Below, piece after piece: positions 8,215 to 17,606 of a stretch of DNA of 32,600 nucleotides (positions are counted from its first letter, which is position 1; the number at the start of each line of letters is the position of its first letter). The stretch lies in assembly GCA_021767245.1 (NCBI GenBank), contig JAASTO010000003.1:1-32600 (forward strand), in the 5' to 3' direction. Made by a program: the position numbers and the translations under genes. The notes under the pieces are model-generated. The model saw nothing but the letters and a program-made list of their open reading frames with translations, did no database searches and was not told the origin of the DNA. This DNA is from Balneolaceae bacterium. Its GTDB lineage: Bacteria > Bacteroidota > Rhodothermia > Balneolales > Balneolaceae.

Positions 8215-9441
8215 TTATCTTCCGAAGGTGATCACCTTAACCGGGTCCGTATTTGCAGCGACTCTTGCGGGGAACCAGGAGGCTAAACCGGAAAGGAGGA
8301 AGGTGACGATCGTAACGATCACAAAATCGATGAAATGAGGTTCCACAGGGGCGTAACTCATGTAATAATTTTCCTGAGAGAGAGGAATGATCTGGTAGTT
8401 GACCTGCAGGAAGTAGAATAACAGGGAAATTAAGATCCCAATGGTCAAGCCAACGCCAGCTACAAGTAAGCCTTCTATCAAAAATATCTGCCGGATGGCT
8501 TTTGATTTGCTTCCAATGGTTTTCAGGATACCAATATCACGGGTTCGTTCAAGCACCATCATCAGTATGGCACCAATAAGATTGAAAGCTGCTACGATGA
8601 TCATCCCGCTGATCACCAGAGGGATCATGTTTTCCTGAAGCTCGACCCAGGCAAATATATTTCCAAATATTTCAAAGATGGTTTCTACGTAGAAAGGAAA
8701 AATAATGGTTTGTCCTAACGTTTCTCTAAAGGATGCAATATCTGTGTCGTTGTTTACTCTGATCTCTACCGCATCTGCCTGGGTTTCAGAATATTTGAAG
8801 AGACTACGGGCATGTTGTCGGTCTACCAGGGCAAATACTCCATCAAACATATCAATTCCGGTTTCATAGATACCGGATAGACGGAATTGCTTGATCTCTG
8901 GCGAATTGATGAGGGAAGGGATGCCCTCTATGGTATATACCGTAATCACAGATCCAATTTCAGCTTGCAGATCGTCGGCCAGTTCTCTTCCAATCACAAT
9001 ACCCGCTAAGCCGGATGCATCCAAGCTGAGATCATAGTCTCCCTCTGACAAATAATTAGCAACACCATGGTCAGGTACTTCACGATTTACACCTTTTAAG
9101 GTCGTTCCGGTGACATTATCGCGGGTTTGTATCATCACCTGACCCTGAATCACGGATTGTTTGAAAGTGATCTCGGGATAGCGATCCAAATGAGTGAGTA
9201 AAGTATCCACCCGCTCAATGGGGCGGTTCACAAAAGAATTGATGGTCACGTGAGGGGCAAATTCCATGATCTTTCCGTTGATCGTGGATTTGAAACCGTG
9301 AACGATGGATAAAGCGATCAGGAGTCCGGCGGCACCAATGGCAATTCCGGCAATAGACATGTACTTGATGAAGGAAAGAAATCCCGAACTTTTTCGGGAC
9401 CCTTTGAAGTATCGTTTTGCAAGATACCACTCAAATCTCAT
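8215..9441 (-). CDS. LolC/LolE-type (FtsX family) ABC transporter permease
   Basis: A 408-aa inner-membrane protein with the four-segment MacB/FtsX layout: one membrane helix near 23-48, a large periplasmic domain to about 268, then three helices near 271-296, 319-345 and 373-395. The coupling segment ERTRDIGILKTIGSKSKAIR and the closing FPARVAANTDPVKVI are hallmarks of the LolC/LolE branch, which extracts lipoproteins from the inner membrane together with the ATPase LolD. No ATPase gene is in the window, so the lipoprotein-release role is inferred from similarity. It lies downstream of lysS on the same strand with 125 nt between them, most of it an inverted-repeat element. Confidence 0.9.
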   Translation of the reverse strand: MRFEWYLAKRYFKGSRKSSGFLSFIKYMSIAGIAIGAAGLLIALSIVHGFKSTINGKIMEFAPHVTINSFVNRPIERVDTLLTHLDRYPEITFKQSVIQGQVMIQTRDNVTGTTLKGVNREVPDHGVANYLSEGDYDLSLDASGLAGIVIGRELADDLQAEIGSVITVYTIEGIPSLINSPEIKQFRLSGIYETGIDMFDGVFALVDRQHARSLFKYSETQADAVEIRVNNDTDIASFRETLGQTIIFPFYVETIFEIFGNIFAWVELQENMIPLVISGMIIVAAFNLIGAILMMVLERTRDIGILKTIGSKSKAIRQIFLIEGLLVAGVGLTIGILISLLFYFLQVNYQIIPLSQENYYMSYAPVEPHFIDFVIVTIVTFLLSGLASWFPARVAANTDPVKVITFGR

Positions 9442-9447
9442 GTGTTA

Positions 9448-9552
9448 GGTATTAGTTATTCGTTATTTGATAAATGAAATGTCGAACTTTGTACTTGATC
9501 CTTAAAACAGGTTTAATTTTCATCATAGGCATTTTCGAATAACGAATATACC
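9448..9552. repeat. 105-bp inverted-repeat element between lysS and the permease gene
   Basis: The left arm at 9448-9470 (GGTAT, five extra bases, ATTCGTTATTTGA) and the right arm at 9535-9552 (TCGAATAACGAATATACC) are reverse complements over 18 positions with one mismatch and a 5-nt insertion in the left arm. The spacer is 64 nt. It fills the gap between two genes on the minus strand, so it would fold in their shared transcript if there is one. It does not resemble the AAGTC/GACTT repeats. Only one copy is seen here. Confidence 0.55.
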
Positions 9553-9566
9553 ATTAACGACCTCTT

Positions 9567-11096
9567 TTATTCCGGTTTCATTTGAGGGAAAAACAGTACG
9601 TCGCGAATGGAATCAGAGTTGGTCATGATCATAGCCAACCGGTCAATGCCGATCCCAATACCTGCCGTGGGGGGCATGCCGTATTCCAGGGCACGGATAA
9701 AGTCATCATCAATAGTCATCGCTTCCTCATCGCCACCGGCACGCAGTTTGGCCTGCTCTTCGAGGCGTTCTCTCTGATCGATCGGATCATTGAGCTCGGT
9801 GTAGGCATTGGCGATCTCTTTGCCATTACAGATGGCTTCAAATCGTTCTACCAATCCTTCTTTGGAACGATGTTTCTTGGTAAGCGGGCTCATTTCGATG
9901 GGGTAATCGGTGATGAAGGTTGGCTGTATCAGTTTACCTTCCACATACTCACCAAAGATCTCATCAATGATCTTACCTGAACCGAAGGATTCATCAAGCT
10001 CGATGTGCAGCTCTTTGGCTACTTTCTTCAATTCATCCAGGTCCTTGCCATACAGGTCGTGCCCGGTTTCTTTTTCAATGGCCTCAAACAATGGAATTCG
10101 TGGCCACGGAGCTTTAAAGTCGATCTCGTGTTCGCCCACCTGAACTTTGGTTGAACCGTGGAGTTCAAGAGCTACTTTCTCAAGCATCTTTTCGGTGAAT
10201 TCCATCATCCAGTTGTAATCCTTGTAAGCCACATACAGCTCAACCTGAGTGAATTCCGGGTTGTGGAACCTTGACAGGCCTTCATTCCTGAAATCTTTTG
10301 AAAATTCATAGACCCCATCAAAGCCACCAACGATCAGTCGCTTCAGGTAAAGTTCATTGGCAATACGCAGATACAGGTCCATATCCAGAGCATTGTGATG
10401 TGTAACAAAAGGTTTCGCCGCGGCTCCCCCATAAATAGGCTGCAGGATCGGTGTTTCCACTTCCAGGTAGCCCTTTTCATTCATCATGTTACGCATGGTC
10501 TGAACCATCTGCGTACGTTGTTTAAAGGTCTCCCTTACCTGAGGGTTTACAATCAGGTCCACATACCGCATGCGGTACCGCTGTTCCTTATCAGTAAAGG
10601 CATCGTGAATGACTTTTTCGCCATCTTCATTTTCCACCTCTTTAGGAGTGGGGATAGGACGGATGGTCTTGGACAGAAACTGAAATTCTTCTGCATGGAT
10701 GGTGGTCTCACCGGTTCGGGTTTTAAATACAAACCCTTTGATCCCTACTATGTCTCCAATATCAGCAAGCTTTTTGAAAACGGTGTTATATTCTTCCACA
10801 CCTACGTCATCACGACGGATGTACACCTGAATCGTACCTTCAGAATCCTGCAGATTAAAGAAGGAAGCTTTCCCCATGATACGTCGCGTCATAATGCGAC
10901 CGGCTACACTAACTCTTTCTGTTTCAGGATTCTTTTCTTCATCCCTGATCAGTGTATCATCGTCTAAGATCTGTTTAGAGGTATAGGTCACATCAAAAGA
11001 GTAGGGATACGGGTTAACGCCCATTTCTTCTAATTGTTCAAGTTTTTCCCGGCGAATTTCTTCCTGTTCGGAAAGACTTAATTCCTGATCAGACAT
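9567..11096 (-). CDS. lysS: Lysyl-tRNA synthetase, class II
   Basis: A 509-aa cytoplasmic enzyme that charges tRNA-Lys. The N-terminal OB-fold anticodon-binding domain spans about 60-150 ([18 protein letters not shown]). The catalytic core carries class II motif 2 ([18 protein letters not shown], about 269-286) and motif 3 ([14 protein letters not shown], near the C-terminus). Length is normal for bacterial LysS. The start is supported by a promoter box 42 nt upstream. The [11 protein letters not shown] segment before the insertion subdomain is also typical. No extra domain is fused. An essential gene and a reliable anchor for species placement. Confidence 0.99.
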   Translation of the reverse strand: MSDQELSLSEQEEIRREKLEQLEEMGVNPYPYSFDVTYTSKQILDDDTLIRDEEKNPETERVSVAGRIMTRRIMGKASFFNLQDSEGTIQVYIRRDDVGVEEYNTVFKKLADIGDIVGIKGFVFKTRTGETTIHAEEFQFLSKTIRPIPTPKEVENEDGEKVIHDAFTDKEQRYRMRYVDLIVNPQVRETFKQRTQMVQTMRNMMNEKGYLEVETPILQPIYGGAAAKPFVTHHNALDMDLYLRIANELYLKRLIVGGFDGVYEFSKDFRNEGLSRFHNPEFTQVELYVAYKDYNWMMEFTEKMLEKVALELHGSTKVQVGEHEIDFKAPWPRIPLFEAIEKETGHDLYGKDLDELKKVAKELHIELDESFGSGKIIDEIFGEYVEGKLIQPTFITDYPIEMSPLTKKHRSKEGLVERFEAICNGKEIANAYTELNDPIDQRERLEEQAKLRAGGDEEAMTIDDDFIRALEYGMPPTAGIGIGIDRLAMIMTNSDSIRDVLFFPQMKPE

Positions 11097-11137
11097 GTAG
11101 TACGTTTTAATTTTATTTACAGGTTTTTGATAAGCAC

Positions 11138-11145
11138 CAAAAATA
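11138..11145 (-). promoter_or_regulatory. -7 promoter box (TAnnTTTG) for lysS
   Basis: The minus strand reads TATTTTTG, an exact match to the Bacteroidota -7 consensus, 42-49 nt upstream of the lysS ATG. A -33 box is not clear. Confidence 0.5.
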
Positions 11146-11348
11146 CCGAATTAAGCTGAGAATTGTGAGTTTAAACGTCAATTAGTTTAATAATTCGGAT
11201 TTATGAAAATAGTTCATCACCCTTCTCTAGAAATTACTTAAACAGTTCCTAATACTTTTTTAACAAAGGTCTGATTAGATTCAGTGAAAACAACGATCAA
11301 ACAACTCTACATTGTGCGGTCTAAATCACTAACTCAAGACTTACCGTT

Positions 11349-13598
11349 ATGCGTAAAATATTCGTTTCGTATCTGGCGGTTTTCGGAATTTTGTTATCAG
11401 CTTGTGAAATACCGGATGATCCTAATTTCAGAACTTCCCATCGTATTGAGGCTCCTGTCATGTACGACAAAACGTTCCAGTTTATGGGGCAGGGCTCAAA
11501 TGTACTTATAGATACCACCTCTTCAGATTTTGATTCTCTCTTTTCTGTGGACGGAGATAACTTTATAACCATTTCTAAACAAGAAGATTTTGATTTTGGT
11601 GATCTGGATGATGCCATTCCTGAAGTCGATGTCACTCCAGCTTCCTTTGATACGGAGGTGGGAGAGATCGAGATCGGCAGTTTTTCATCGGGTTCCGGTG
11701 GGAACCTTGGTGAGGCAAGCTTTCAGGATATAACCGGCTTAAATCCCGCTTTATTTTCACCAGGGATACAAATACCCGGCGGACAAACACCGACTCCTGT
11801 AAACATACAGGTTGGGGCGAATACCGATTACTTTGTAAGTGCCACCATCAAAAACGGCTCGGTTGAACTTACGCTGACCAATGATCTTGGTTTCGATATT
11901 GATGTCGCTGACATAGACCTGAAATCAGGCAACACAGTGATCACTTCAACCACTTTCAATAATGTAGCCCACAACAGTACAGTTACCGGGCAATTTGTTT
12001 TTGCCAATGGTGATGTTCTTCAGGATCTGAATGTAGATGTGTCGGTCACGTGGTCAGCCCAAACCTCTCAGGACAATCCCGGCAGTTTGATCGTAGATAG
12101 CCTGGAAGGGGTGGATCTGGTGGCCTCTGAAGTTGAGGCTGCCGTGGAAGCCCAAACCTTCGAAAGCAGTGATGTGACTACCCTGGATAACACTGAATTC
12201 CAGTTTACTGAAGCCGGCCACTATGTGGAATTGCAATCGGGTGATCTGATGATCTCTGAGATCATCAATAATCTGGATATTACCATTGAGAATATGGCGA
12301 TATCCTTTCCGGGGATACGTACGGCACCTTATGCTGAAGGAGATTCATTGGTCATAGTGTATAATGGAGCAACCGAGATCACCAGAGATGGATCAGCTCC
12401 GGCCAGAAGTATGGATCTTTCCGGCTACCGTATTTTTGCAGAAGACAATCAGGTTGAATACAATATCTCGGCTCAAACCGAAAATACTCAGGAAGGCAGC
12501 GGGTCGGAAACCCGGGTCATCTCCGAAACTGATAATGTTGCAGCTACAGTATCTATCAATAATTTACAAATTGCCGAAGCATTTGGGGTGATAGTATCCA
12601 AAGACGTGCTGTTGGGTGATGATGATCCAAACAACGGGATCGATCAGCTGGATCTGTACAATGACACAGAGGCTGAACTGATAGAAATTGATGGCCTTGA
12701 AGACCTGTCCGATAAGCTTGATGGTATTGAGTTTACCGACCCAACCATTTCTATTGACTATACGACCAATCTCGAAGTGGGAGCAACCGTTTACGGAGCC
12801 TTCTTAGGCATAAATTCCAACAATGAGGTGATCTACCTGACGGGAGATGCCGGCAGTATGTATGAGGTCACAACACCGGTTGCGGGGTTGAATGCCAATG
12901 GAATGGCTTTAGCACCTGAAGATCTCATTAAATTTGATATCGATACAAACACCGGCAGCGGTTCGATCAACTTTTATGCGTCAAATACCAATGTGGATGA
13001 CTTTCTCAACAACCTTCCTGATGAGATCCGATTCATCGGTGTAGCCACGGTTAACGAAAATAACGAAGCCGGAACCGTGACATCACCCATTGAATTTGAA
13101 CCGACGATCAACGTGAATATTCCGCTTGCACTGAGAACCACGCAGGCCGCTACGTTCACGGATACTACGGATCAGGACCTGGGTGATCTGCCATCCACAC
13201 AAAATGGGGATGACAGCCGGCTCACTGAAGGACGTATCATCATAGATTACACCAATGGTATTCCGCTGGAGATAGATCTTGAAGTGACCTTCATGGATGA
13301 AAATTATTCACCCATTACCAGCATACCAATTTCAGGAGACGAGATTAAACTGATGGCATCAGGCATTGATCAGGGTACACAATTTGCCGATACGCCTTCT
13401 TCAGGCACCATGCAGATCGTGCTCAACGATAACCAACTGGAGCAACTGTATCAAACCAGATATCTGGAAATTTCAGCCTGGTTGCTGACAACAGATACAA
13501 ACAGTGACGGAGTGGGAGATGATGTTAAGATTAGAACCACAGACGCGATCACACTTTCAGTGAGTGCCGATCTTAGCATCGAAACGGAGGTAAACTAA
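11349..13598 (+). CDS. Large beta-rich surface lipoprotein, function unknown
   Basis: A 749-aa lipoprotein: MRKIFVSYLAVFGILLSAC gives a lipobox with Cys19, followed by acidic residues (EIPDD). The body is rich in Asp, Thr, Ser and Asn with repeated short beta-strand patterns, as in stacked beta-sandwich domains, and has almost no Cys. A DTNSDGVGDD loop near the C-terminus looks like a calcium-binding turn. I cannot name a family. Its TAA overlaps the ATG of the next gene by one base (TAATG), so it is translationally coupled to the DUF5723 barrel. A barrel plus surface lipoprotein pair is the natural reading, but the role is unknown. Confidence 0.85.
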   Translation: MRKIFVSYLAVFGILLSACEIPDDPNFRTSHRIEAPVMYDKTFQFMGQGSNVLIDTTSSDFDSLFSVDGDNFITISKQEDFDFGDLDDAIPEVDVTPASFDTEVGEIEIGSFSSGSGGNLGEASFQDITGLNPALFSPGIQIPGGQTPTPVNIQVGANTDYFVSATIKNGSVELTLTNDLGFDIDVADIDLKSGNTVITSTTFNNVAHNSTVTGQFVFANGDVLQDLNVDVSVTWSAQTSQDNPGSLIVDSLEGVDLVASEVEAAVEAQTFESSDVTTLDNTEFQFTEAGHYVELQSGDLMISEIINNLDITIENMAISFPGIRTAPYAEGDSLVIVYNGATEITRDGSAPARSMDLSGYRIFAEDNQVEYNISAQTENTQEGSGSETRVISETDNVAATVSINNLQIAEAFGVIVSKDVLLGDDDPNNGIDQLDLYNDTEAELIEIDGLEDLSDKLDGIEFTDPTISIDYTTNLEVGATVYGAFLGINSNNEVIYLTGDAGSMYEVTTPVAGLNANGMALAPEDLIKFDIDTNTGSGSINFYASNTNVDDFLNNLPDEIRFIGVATVNENNEAGTVTSPIEFEPTINVNIPLALRTTQAATFTDTTDQDLGDLPSTQNGDDSRLTEGRIIIDYTNGIPLEIDLEVTFMDENYSPITSIPISGDEIKLMASGIDQGTQFADTPSSGTMQIVLNDNQLEQLYQTRYLEISAWLLTTDTNSDGVGDDVKIRTTDAITLSVSADLSIETEVN

Positions 13599-15121
13599 TG
13601 AGACGTTCAGATTACTTTAAAAGACTACAAAAATTAACCGTTTTGATGATCCTGATGACAGGTCTGATGTCGGTTGATGCGCTATCACAATCCCGCCATT
13701 TCAATGCTCAATCCGTAGGTATGGGAGGAGGCGGAACCGCTTATATTGATGGTTTTAATGCCAATTTTGTGAACCCGGCGAACCTCATGCTGGATACGCA
13801 CAGAAACCGAACACAGATCGGTATAGCACCTACCGGGTTTAAAGCCGGGGGGACACTCGCCAATTTTGCCGTGTATAACGATTACCTGACCACAGGCTTA
13901 CTAATTTCTGGCGAGACCCGGGAAAATATGCTTAATGACTGGTTTGGTGAAAGTTCTGCCAATACCCGACAAATGGCCGGTACGGTAAATCTATCGCCCA
14001 TTGGTGTTTCTCACCGAAGAGCCGGTCAGGCTTTTAGTATTGCCACCCGATTCCGGTTCACGGAAGATCTTACGGTCAATAAGGGACTTGCTGAACTAAT
14101 GACCTATGGCCTGGATGCCGATAAATTCTCGGATCCAACCCCGGTCAATTTCAATTCAAGTACTGTGGCTTTTGCTGAGATCTCGTTCGGATATGCAAGA
14201 AAGCTTCTGGAGATCCCGAACCTGTTGTTTGCAAAAGATGTGAAACTGTACGCCGGTGTGGCTCCAAAATTTCTGTATGGAGTGTATGCCACTGATGCAG
14301 ATTTTCAGTCGACTTTGCAAATGACAAGAGGAAGTCAGAGTTCTCCATTTACCGTGAATCATGATTTCAGTTACAGCCTGAATACCATCGGGCAGCTTTC
14401 AGAGCAGCTACAAGCCTTTGAAGCGGCCTACAATCAGGATAGTGATGCTGATATCGATGATTATGTGGATTATGAGGGGGATGACATTGGTGATGTGGAT
14501 GCCACAGGTTTTGGCGTTGACCTTGGGGCAACCCTTGAGATGGATGTATCTTACCTGCCAATTCCGTTATTCATTGATAAAGACAAGACACTTCGCCTGT
14601 CTATGTCCATTACAGATCTCGGATCCATAACCTATAAGAAAACCCCATCCCGTATTTATGCAGATGGCGTATTCACGTATAATGGAGCTCAGGATGAGGA
14701 TTCGTTTGACGACTATTTCGACAACCTTGGAGACAGCCTGAAGACCGACGTGTACGGTAATTTTGATGCCGAACAAACCGGAGGTATCAAACACACCTTG
14801 CCGGGCATGTACAACTTCGGTGCTTCGCTGGAGATGGGTAAACTTTTGGTTGCCCTCGACTATGGGTTTGGGTTCAATAATGATGGAATCAACTCAAGAC
14901 GAAGCGTTCTGAACCTTGGGGCTCAGTACAGACTGTTTGGTTTTGTGCCTATCCGGGCAGGAACCACTTTAGGCGGATATTCCTCTGCAGCCTATTCAGC
15001 GGGGATCGGACTTGATTTCCAGTTCCTTGAGTTCACGGTTGGAGCCTCAACCGTAGCAAATTCCCGAAACTCGGGAAGTTCTGCTACAGCTGCTTGGAGT
15101 GGGTTTGTGATCAGATTTTAG
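13598..15121 (+). CDS. DUF5723-family outer-membrane beta-barrel protein
   Basis: A 507-aa protein with a signal peptide (hydrophobic at about 15-31, cleavage near ALSQS). The mature start has an SVGMGGGGTAYIDGFNANFV pattern followed by NPANLML. That SxGMGG...NPAN layout is typical of PorV/FadL-like and DUF5723 outer-membrane barrels. The rest is alternating beta strands and ends in FVIRF, a good barrel C-terminus with terminal Phe. An acidic stretch at about residues 280-302 (QDSDADIDDYVDYEGDD) may be a calcium-binding loop. It overlaps the upstream lipoprotein gene by one base. Function is unknown; a partner or export role for that lipoprotein is inference. Confidence 0.85.
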   Translation: MRRSDYFKRLQKLTVLMILMTGLMSVDALSQSRHFNAQSVGMGGGGTAYIDGFNANFVNPANLMLDTHRNRTQIGIAPTGFKAGGTLANFAVYNDYLTTGLLISGETRENMLNDWFGESSANTRQMAGTVNLSPIGVSHRRAGQAFSIATRFRFTEDLTVNKGLAELMTYGLDADKFSDPTPVNFNSSTVAFAEISFGYARKLLEIPNLLFAKDVKLYAGVAPKFLYGVYATDADFQSTLQMTRGSQSSPFTVNHDFSYSLNTIGQLSEQLQAFEAAYNQDSDADIDDYVDYEGDDIGDVDATGFGVDLGATLEMDVSYLPIPLFIDKDKTLRLSMSITDLGSITYKKTPSRIYADGVFTYNGAQDEDSFDDYFDNLGDSLKTDVYGNFDAEQTGGIKHTLPGMYNFGASLEMGKLLVALDYGFGFNNDGINSRRSVLNLGAQYRLFGFVPIRAGTTLGGYSSAAYSAGIGLDFQFLEFTVGASTVANSRNSGSSATAAWSGFVIRF

Positions 15122-15185
15122 AAGAATTTGATCTGATCGAAACGAATTAAATATCTTAAAAGCTCGTTATGAGGGTCAATTAAAA

Positions 15186-15533
15186 ATGATTCGCATGACG
15201 AGCTTTGCTATTTATGAATTTGTGGCTGTTATACTTGCTTTACCGTTGAGCTATATATTGGCATGGGTGGCAAGAAAGTACACTTTTTCGACCTACAAGG
15301 ATGAAGTGGACCGCCTGTTTGCGGCAGTCTGGAATGGAGAGGAGGAAGACGAGTTAAACGCCTGGCTGAAAGTGTATCGAATTTATCTTCACAAGAGATC
15401 TCCAAAGAAGAAACGATACATACTCAGTAACATTAATTCTCTCAATAAGCAGACGATATACAGTTCGGTTCTGGTAGATGAAAAAGGCAACCTTAAACAG
15501 GGTTCGGATCCCATAGAAACAGACCCCGTCTAA
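15186..15533 (+). CDS. Small single-pass membrane protein, unknown function
   Basis: A 115-aa protein with one N-terminal membrane helix (about 9-26) and a basic then acidic cytoplasmic tail: KKKR at about 75-78, then a C-terminus ending DPIETDPV. An alternative ATG lies three codons in. It sits 64 nt behind the DUF5723 gene and may be its third operon member. Its stop codon is separated from the pncA stop by a single base, so no terminator fits between the convergent genes. I do not recognise a family. Low GC skew or codon oddities are not evident. Confidence 0.6.
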   Translation: MIRMTSFAIYEFVAVILALPLSYILAWVARKYTFSTYKDEVDRLFAAVWNGEEEDELNAWLKVYRIYLHKRSPKKKRYILSNINSLNKQTIYSSVLVDEKGNLKQGSDPIETDPV

Positions 15534-15534
15534 C

Positions 15535-16143
15535 TTAGACCTCCGAAGAAGTAAGCATATTAACACCGGCTTCCTTCATTTCATGCATGGCTTTTTCCAC
15601 AGATCCTTCGATATCGATTCCGCGTACGGCATCGGTAATCAAATTAACCTTGTAACCAAGTTTACGGCCGTCCAAAGCGGTCCATTTCACGCAGAAGTCG
15701 GTGGCAAGTCCGCCAACATAAAGTTCTTCAATACCCCGTGCCTGCAGGTATCCGTGTAATCCCGTTACCGTGGTTTGGTCGTTTTCGAAGAAAGCCGAGT
15801 AGGAATCAATATCTTTTCTAAATCCTTTACGGATGATGAGTTGTGACGGTTCAAGACGGAGTTTTTCGTGGAAGTCGGCTCCTTCGGTTCCCTGAACACA
15901 ATGATCCGGCCAAAGGACCTGCTCTCCGTACTTCATTTCAACGGTATCATAAGGTGACTTGCCTTTATGATTTGAAGCAAAGGACAAATGAGAGGAAGGA
16001 TGCCAATCCTGAGTTTGTACGATACAATTGAAGGCACCCAATAGGTTGTTGATGGGGGAGATAACCTCATCGCCACCGGGAACCGCCAATGCACCTCCGG
16101 GACAAAAATCGTTTTGAACGTCAACAATGATCAATGCTTTCAT
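15535..16143 (-). CDS. pncA: Nicotinamidase
   Basis: A 202-aa cysteine hydrolase that deamidates nicotinamide to nicotinate. The N-terminus (MKALIIVDVQNDFCPGGAL) is very close to known PncA proteins. The catalytic triad is complete: Asp8, Lys106 (in RKGFRK) and Cys151 (in ATDFCVKW). The metal site is present as Asp46, His48, His52 and His81 (DWHPSSH and PDHC). The ATG lies 6 nt behind the pncB stop, so pncB-pncA form an operon that makes nicotinate and then nicotinate mononucleotide, the salvage route to NAD. Confidence 0.97.
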   Translation of the reverse strand: MKALIIVDVQNDFCPGGALAVPGGDEVISPINNLLGAFNCIVQTQDWHPSSHLSFASNHKGKSPYDTVEMKYGEQVLWPDHCVQGTEGADFHEKLRLEPSQLIIRKGFRKDIDSYSAFFENDQTTVTGLHGYLQARGIEELYVGGLATDFCVKWTALDGRKLGYKVNLITDAVRGIDIEGSVEKAMHEMKEAGVNMLTSSEV

Positions 16144-16149
16144 AGATAT

Positions 16150-17547
16150 CTAAGCTTTTTTGAGTAATTCTATTTTCAATTCACGCAGTTGATTACTTAA
16201 GCCCACTTTGTAAACATGGGGATTATCAAATCGTTTGTGCTCATCGTTTAATTTCTGAAGTCTTGAATGAGCGTATTGGGCACTCTCTTTTAGGGTAGGG
16301 ATCTCAATAACAACCTGACCGTTTTCAACCACTTTGTGCTGTAATTCTTCGGATCTGAGGTGCCCAACATGGGTAGAACGGTGAGTTATGTACGGGTGAT
16401 AGATCACGTCCGGGATCTCTTCATCTGCAAGGGCAATGCCATCACTGTAAAAACTCCCATCCTGATTGAAATAGCGGATCACTTTTTTAGCATCCGGCAG
16501 CGTGATCTTTTCTTCATTCTCAGAGATCTTAAGGGTGGGCTTACCGTTGATGGAACTCAGTTTATATACTCCATCCAGGGCAGGGTCGTCATAGGCTGTA
16601 ACCAGTTTGGTTCCAACCCCAAATAGATCGATCGGTGCCCCCTGATCGAACAAACTCTTGATCAGGTACTCATCAAGCTGATTGGAAACAGCTATCTTAA
16701 CGTACTCGAGGCCGGCTTTATCCAGCATCTCTCGGCTTTTACGAGCAAAATAAGCGAGGTCACCACTGTCAAGACGTATTCCAACAAGTTTGCGACCTTT
16801 TTCTTCCAGTTCCTTGGCGACCTTGATTGCATTTGGAACGCCATGTTTCAGGGTACTATAGGTATCCACTAATAAGATGGAAGAGTCCGGGTAAAATTGA
16901 GCATAAGTTCTGAAAGCAGTCAACTCATCCTCAAATGATTGGATCCAGGAGTGTGCCATAGTTCCGTTGACAGGAATATCATTCTGCATACCTGCCAGCA
17001 CATTTGAGGTTCCTTCAAAGCCACCGATGATCGCTGCCTTGGATGCCTGTAATCCACCCAAACCCTGAGAGCGCCTGAGGCCAAAATCGACGACCGGTTT
17101 TTCACCGGCTGCCTGTTTGATACGGGCGGCTTTAGTGGCTATCAATGAAGAAAAATTCAAGGTATTCAATAATAACGTTTCCAGGATTTGAGCTTCTATA
17201 ATGGTACCCTCAACCCGAAGGACCGGTTCATTAGGAAAGATCACTTCACCTTCTTTAACGGAATGGATGGTAGGTTTGAACTCAAATTCTTTCAGGTAAG
17301 TAAGGAATTCTTCTTTGAAACCCTGCTTCCGCAAAAAATCAATTTCATCTGCATGAAATTTAAAATTCTGAATCATCTGAAGGAGATCACTTAAGCCTGC
17401 GAATATTACATACCCTCCGTCGAACGGGAGTCGGCGAAAGAAGTAGTCAAAGGTAGCGGGTTGTTCATGGCGACCGGAGAGAAAATATCCCTGGGCCATG
17501 GTCAATTCATAAAGGTCGGTGTAAAGAGCTGGTTTTTTTAAGATCAT
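16150..17547 (-). CDS. pncB: Nicotinate phosphoribosyltransferase
   Basis: A 465-aa enzyme that joins nicotinate to PRPP to form nicotinate mononucleotide. The N-terminal PALYTDLYELTMAQGYF segment is the family signature. Other conserved pieces are DFGLRRSQG (about 154-162), the GTMAHSWIQSF segment that carries the conserved His, VGIRLDSGDLAYFARKS, and the phosphate-binding LFGVGTKLVTAYD. Length fits the bacterial type. It is first in the pncB-pncA operon. The ATG lies only about 13 nt after a T-rich terminator tail, so the leader must be very short or transcription reads through from lpoB. Confidence 0.97.
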   Translation of the reverse strand: MILKKPALYTDLYELTMAQGYFLSGRHEQPATFDYFFRRLPFDGGYVIFAGLSDLLQMIQNFKFHADEIDFLRKQGFKEEFLTYLKEFEFKPTIHSVKEGEVIFPNEPVLRVEGTIIEAQILETLLLNTLNFSSLIATKAARIKQAAGEKPVVDFGLRRSQGLGGLQASKAAIIGGFEGTSNVLAGMQNDIPVNGTMAHSWIQSFEDELTAFRTYAQFYPDSSILLVDTYSTLKHGVPNAIKVAKELEEKGRKLVGIRLDSGDLAYFARKSREMLDKAGLEYVKIAVSNQLDEYLIKSLFDQGAPIDLFGVGTKLVTAYDDPALDGVYKLSSINGKPTLKISENEEKITLPDAKKVIRYFNQDGSFYSDGIALADEEIPDVIYHPYITHRSTHVGHLRSEELQHKVVENGQVVIEIPTLKESAQYAHSRLQKLNDEHKRFDNPHVYKVGLSNQLRELKIELLKKA

Positions 17548-17560
17548 GAGCGCAAAATAA

Positions 17561-17589
17561 AAAGGCTTTCCGTAAATCAGAAAGCCTTT
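17561..17589 (-). terminator. Intrinsic terminator of the COG3014-lpoB unit
   Basis: AAAGGCTTT at 17561-17569 and AAAGCCTTT at 17581-17589 form a stem, extended by one C-G pair. On the minus strand it is followed by TTTTTATTTTG. It lies 18 nt behind the lpoB stop and just before the pncB start. Confidence 0.8.
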
Positions 17590-17606
17590 AATGATTTTAG
17601 GAGAAT

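Noticed and set aside
10395-10967. 190-codon open frame on the plus strand inside lysS
   Set aside because: Antisense to a well-conserved essential gene; the translation is His/Phe-rich with no domain logic.
15061-15077. TTCCCGA-AAC-TCGGGAA hairpin near the end of the DUF5723 gene
   Set aside because: It is inside coding sequence, short, and can arise from codon choice; there is no sign of a function.
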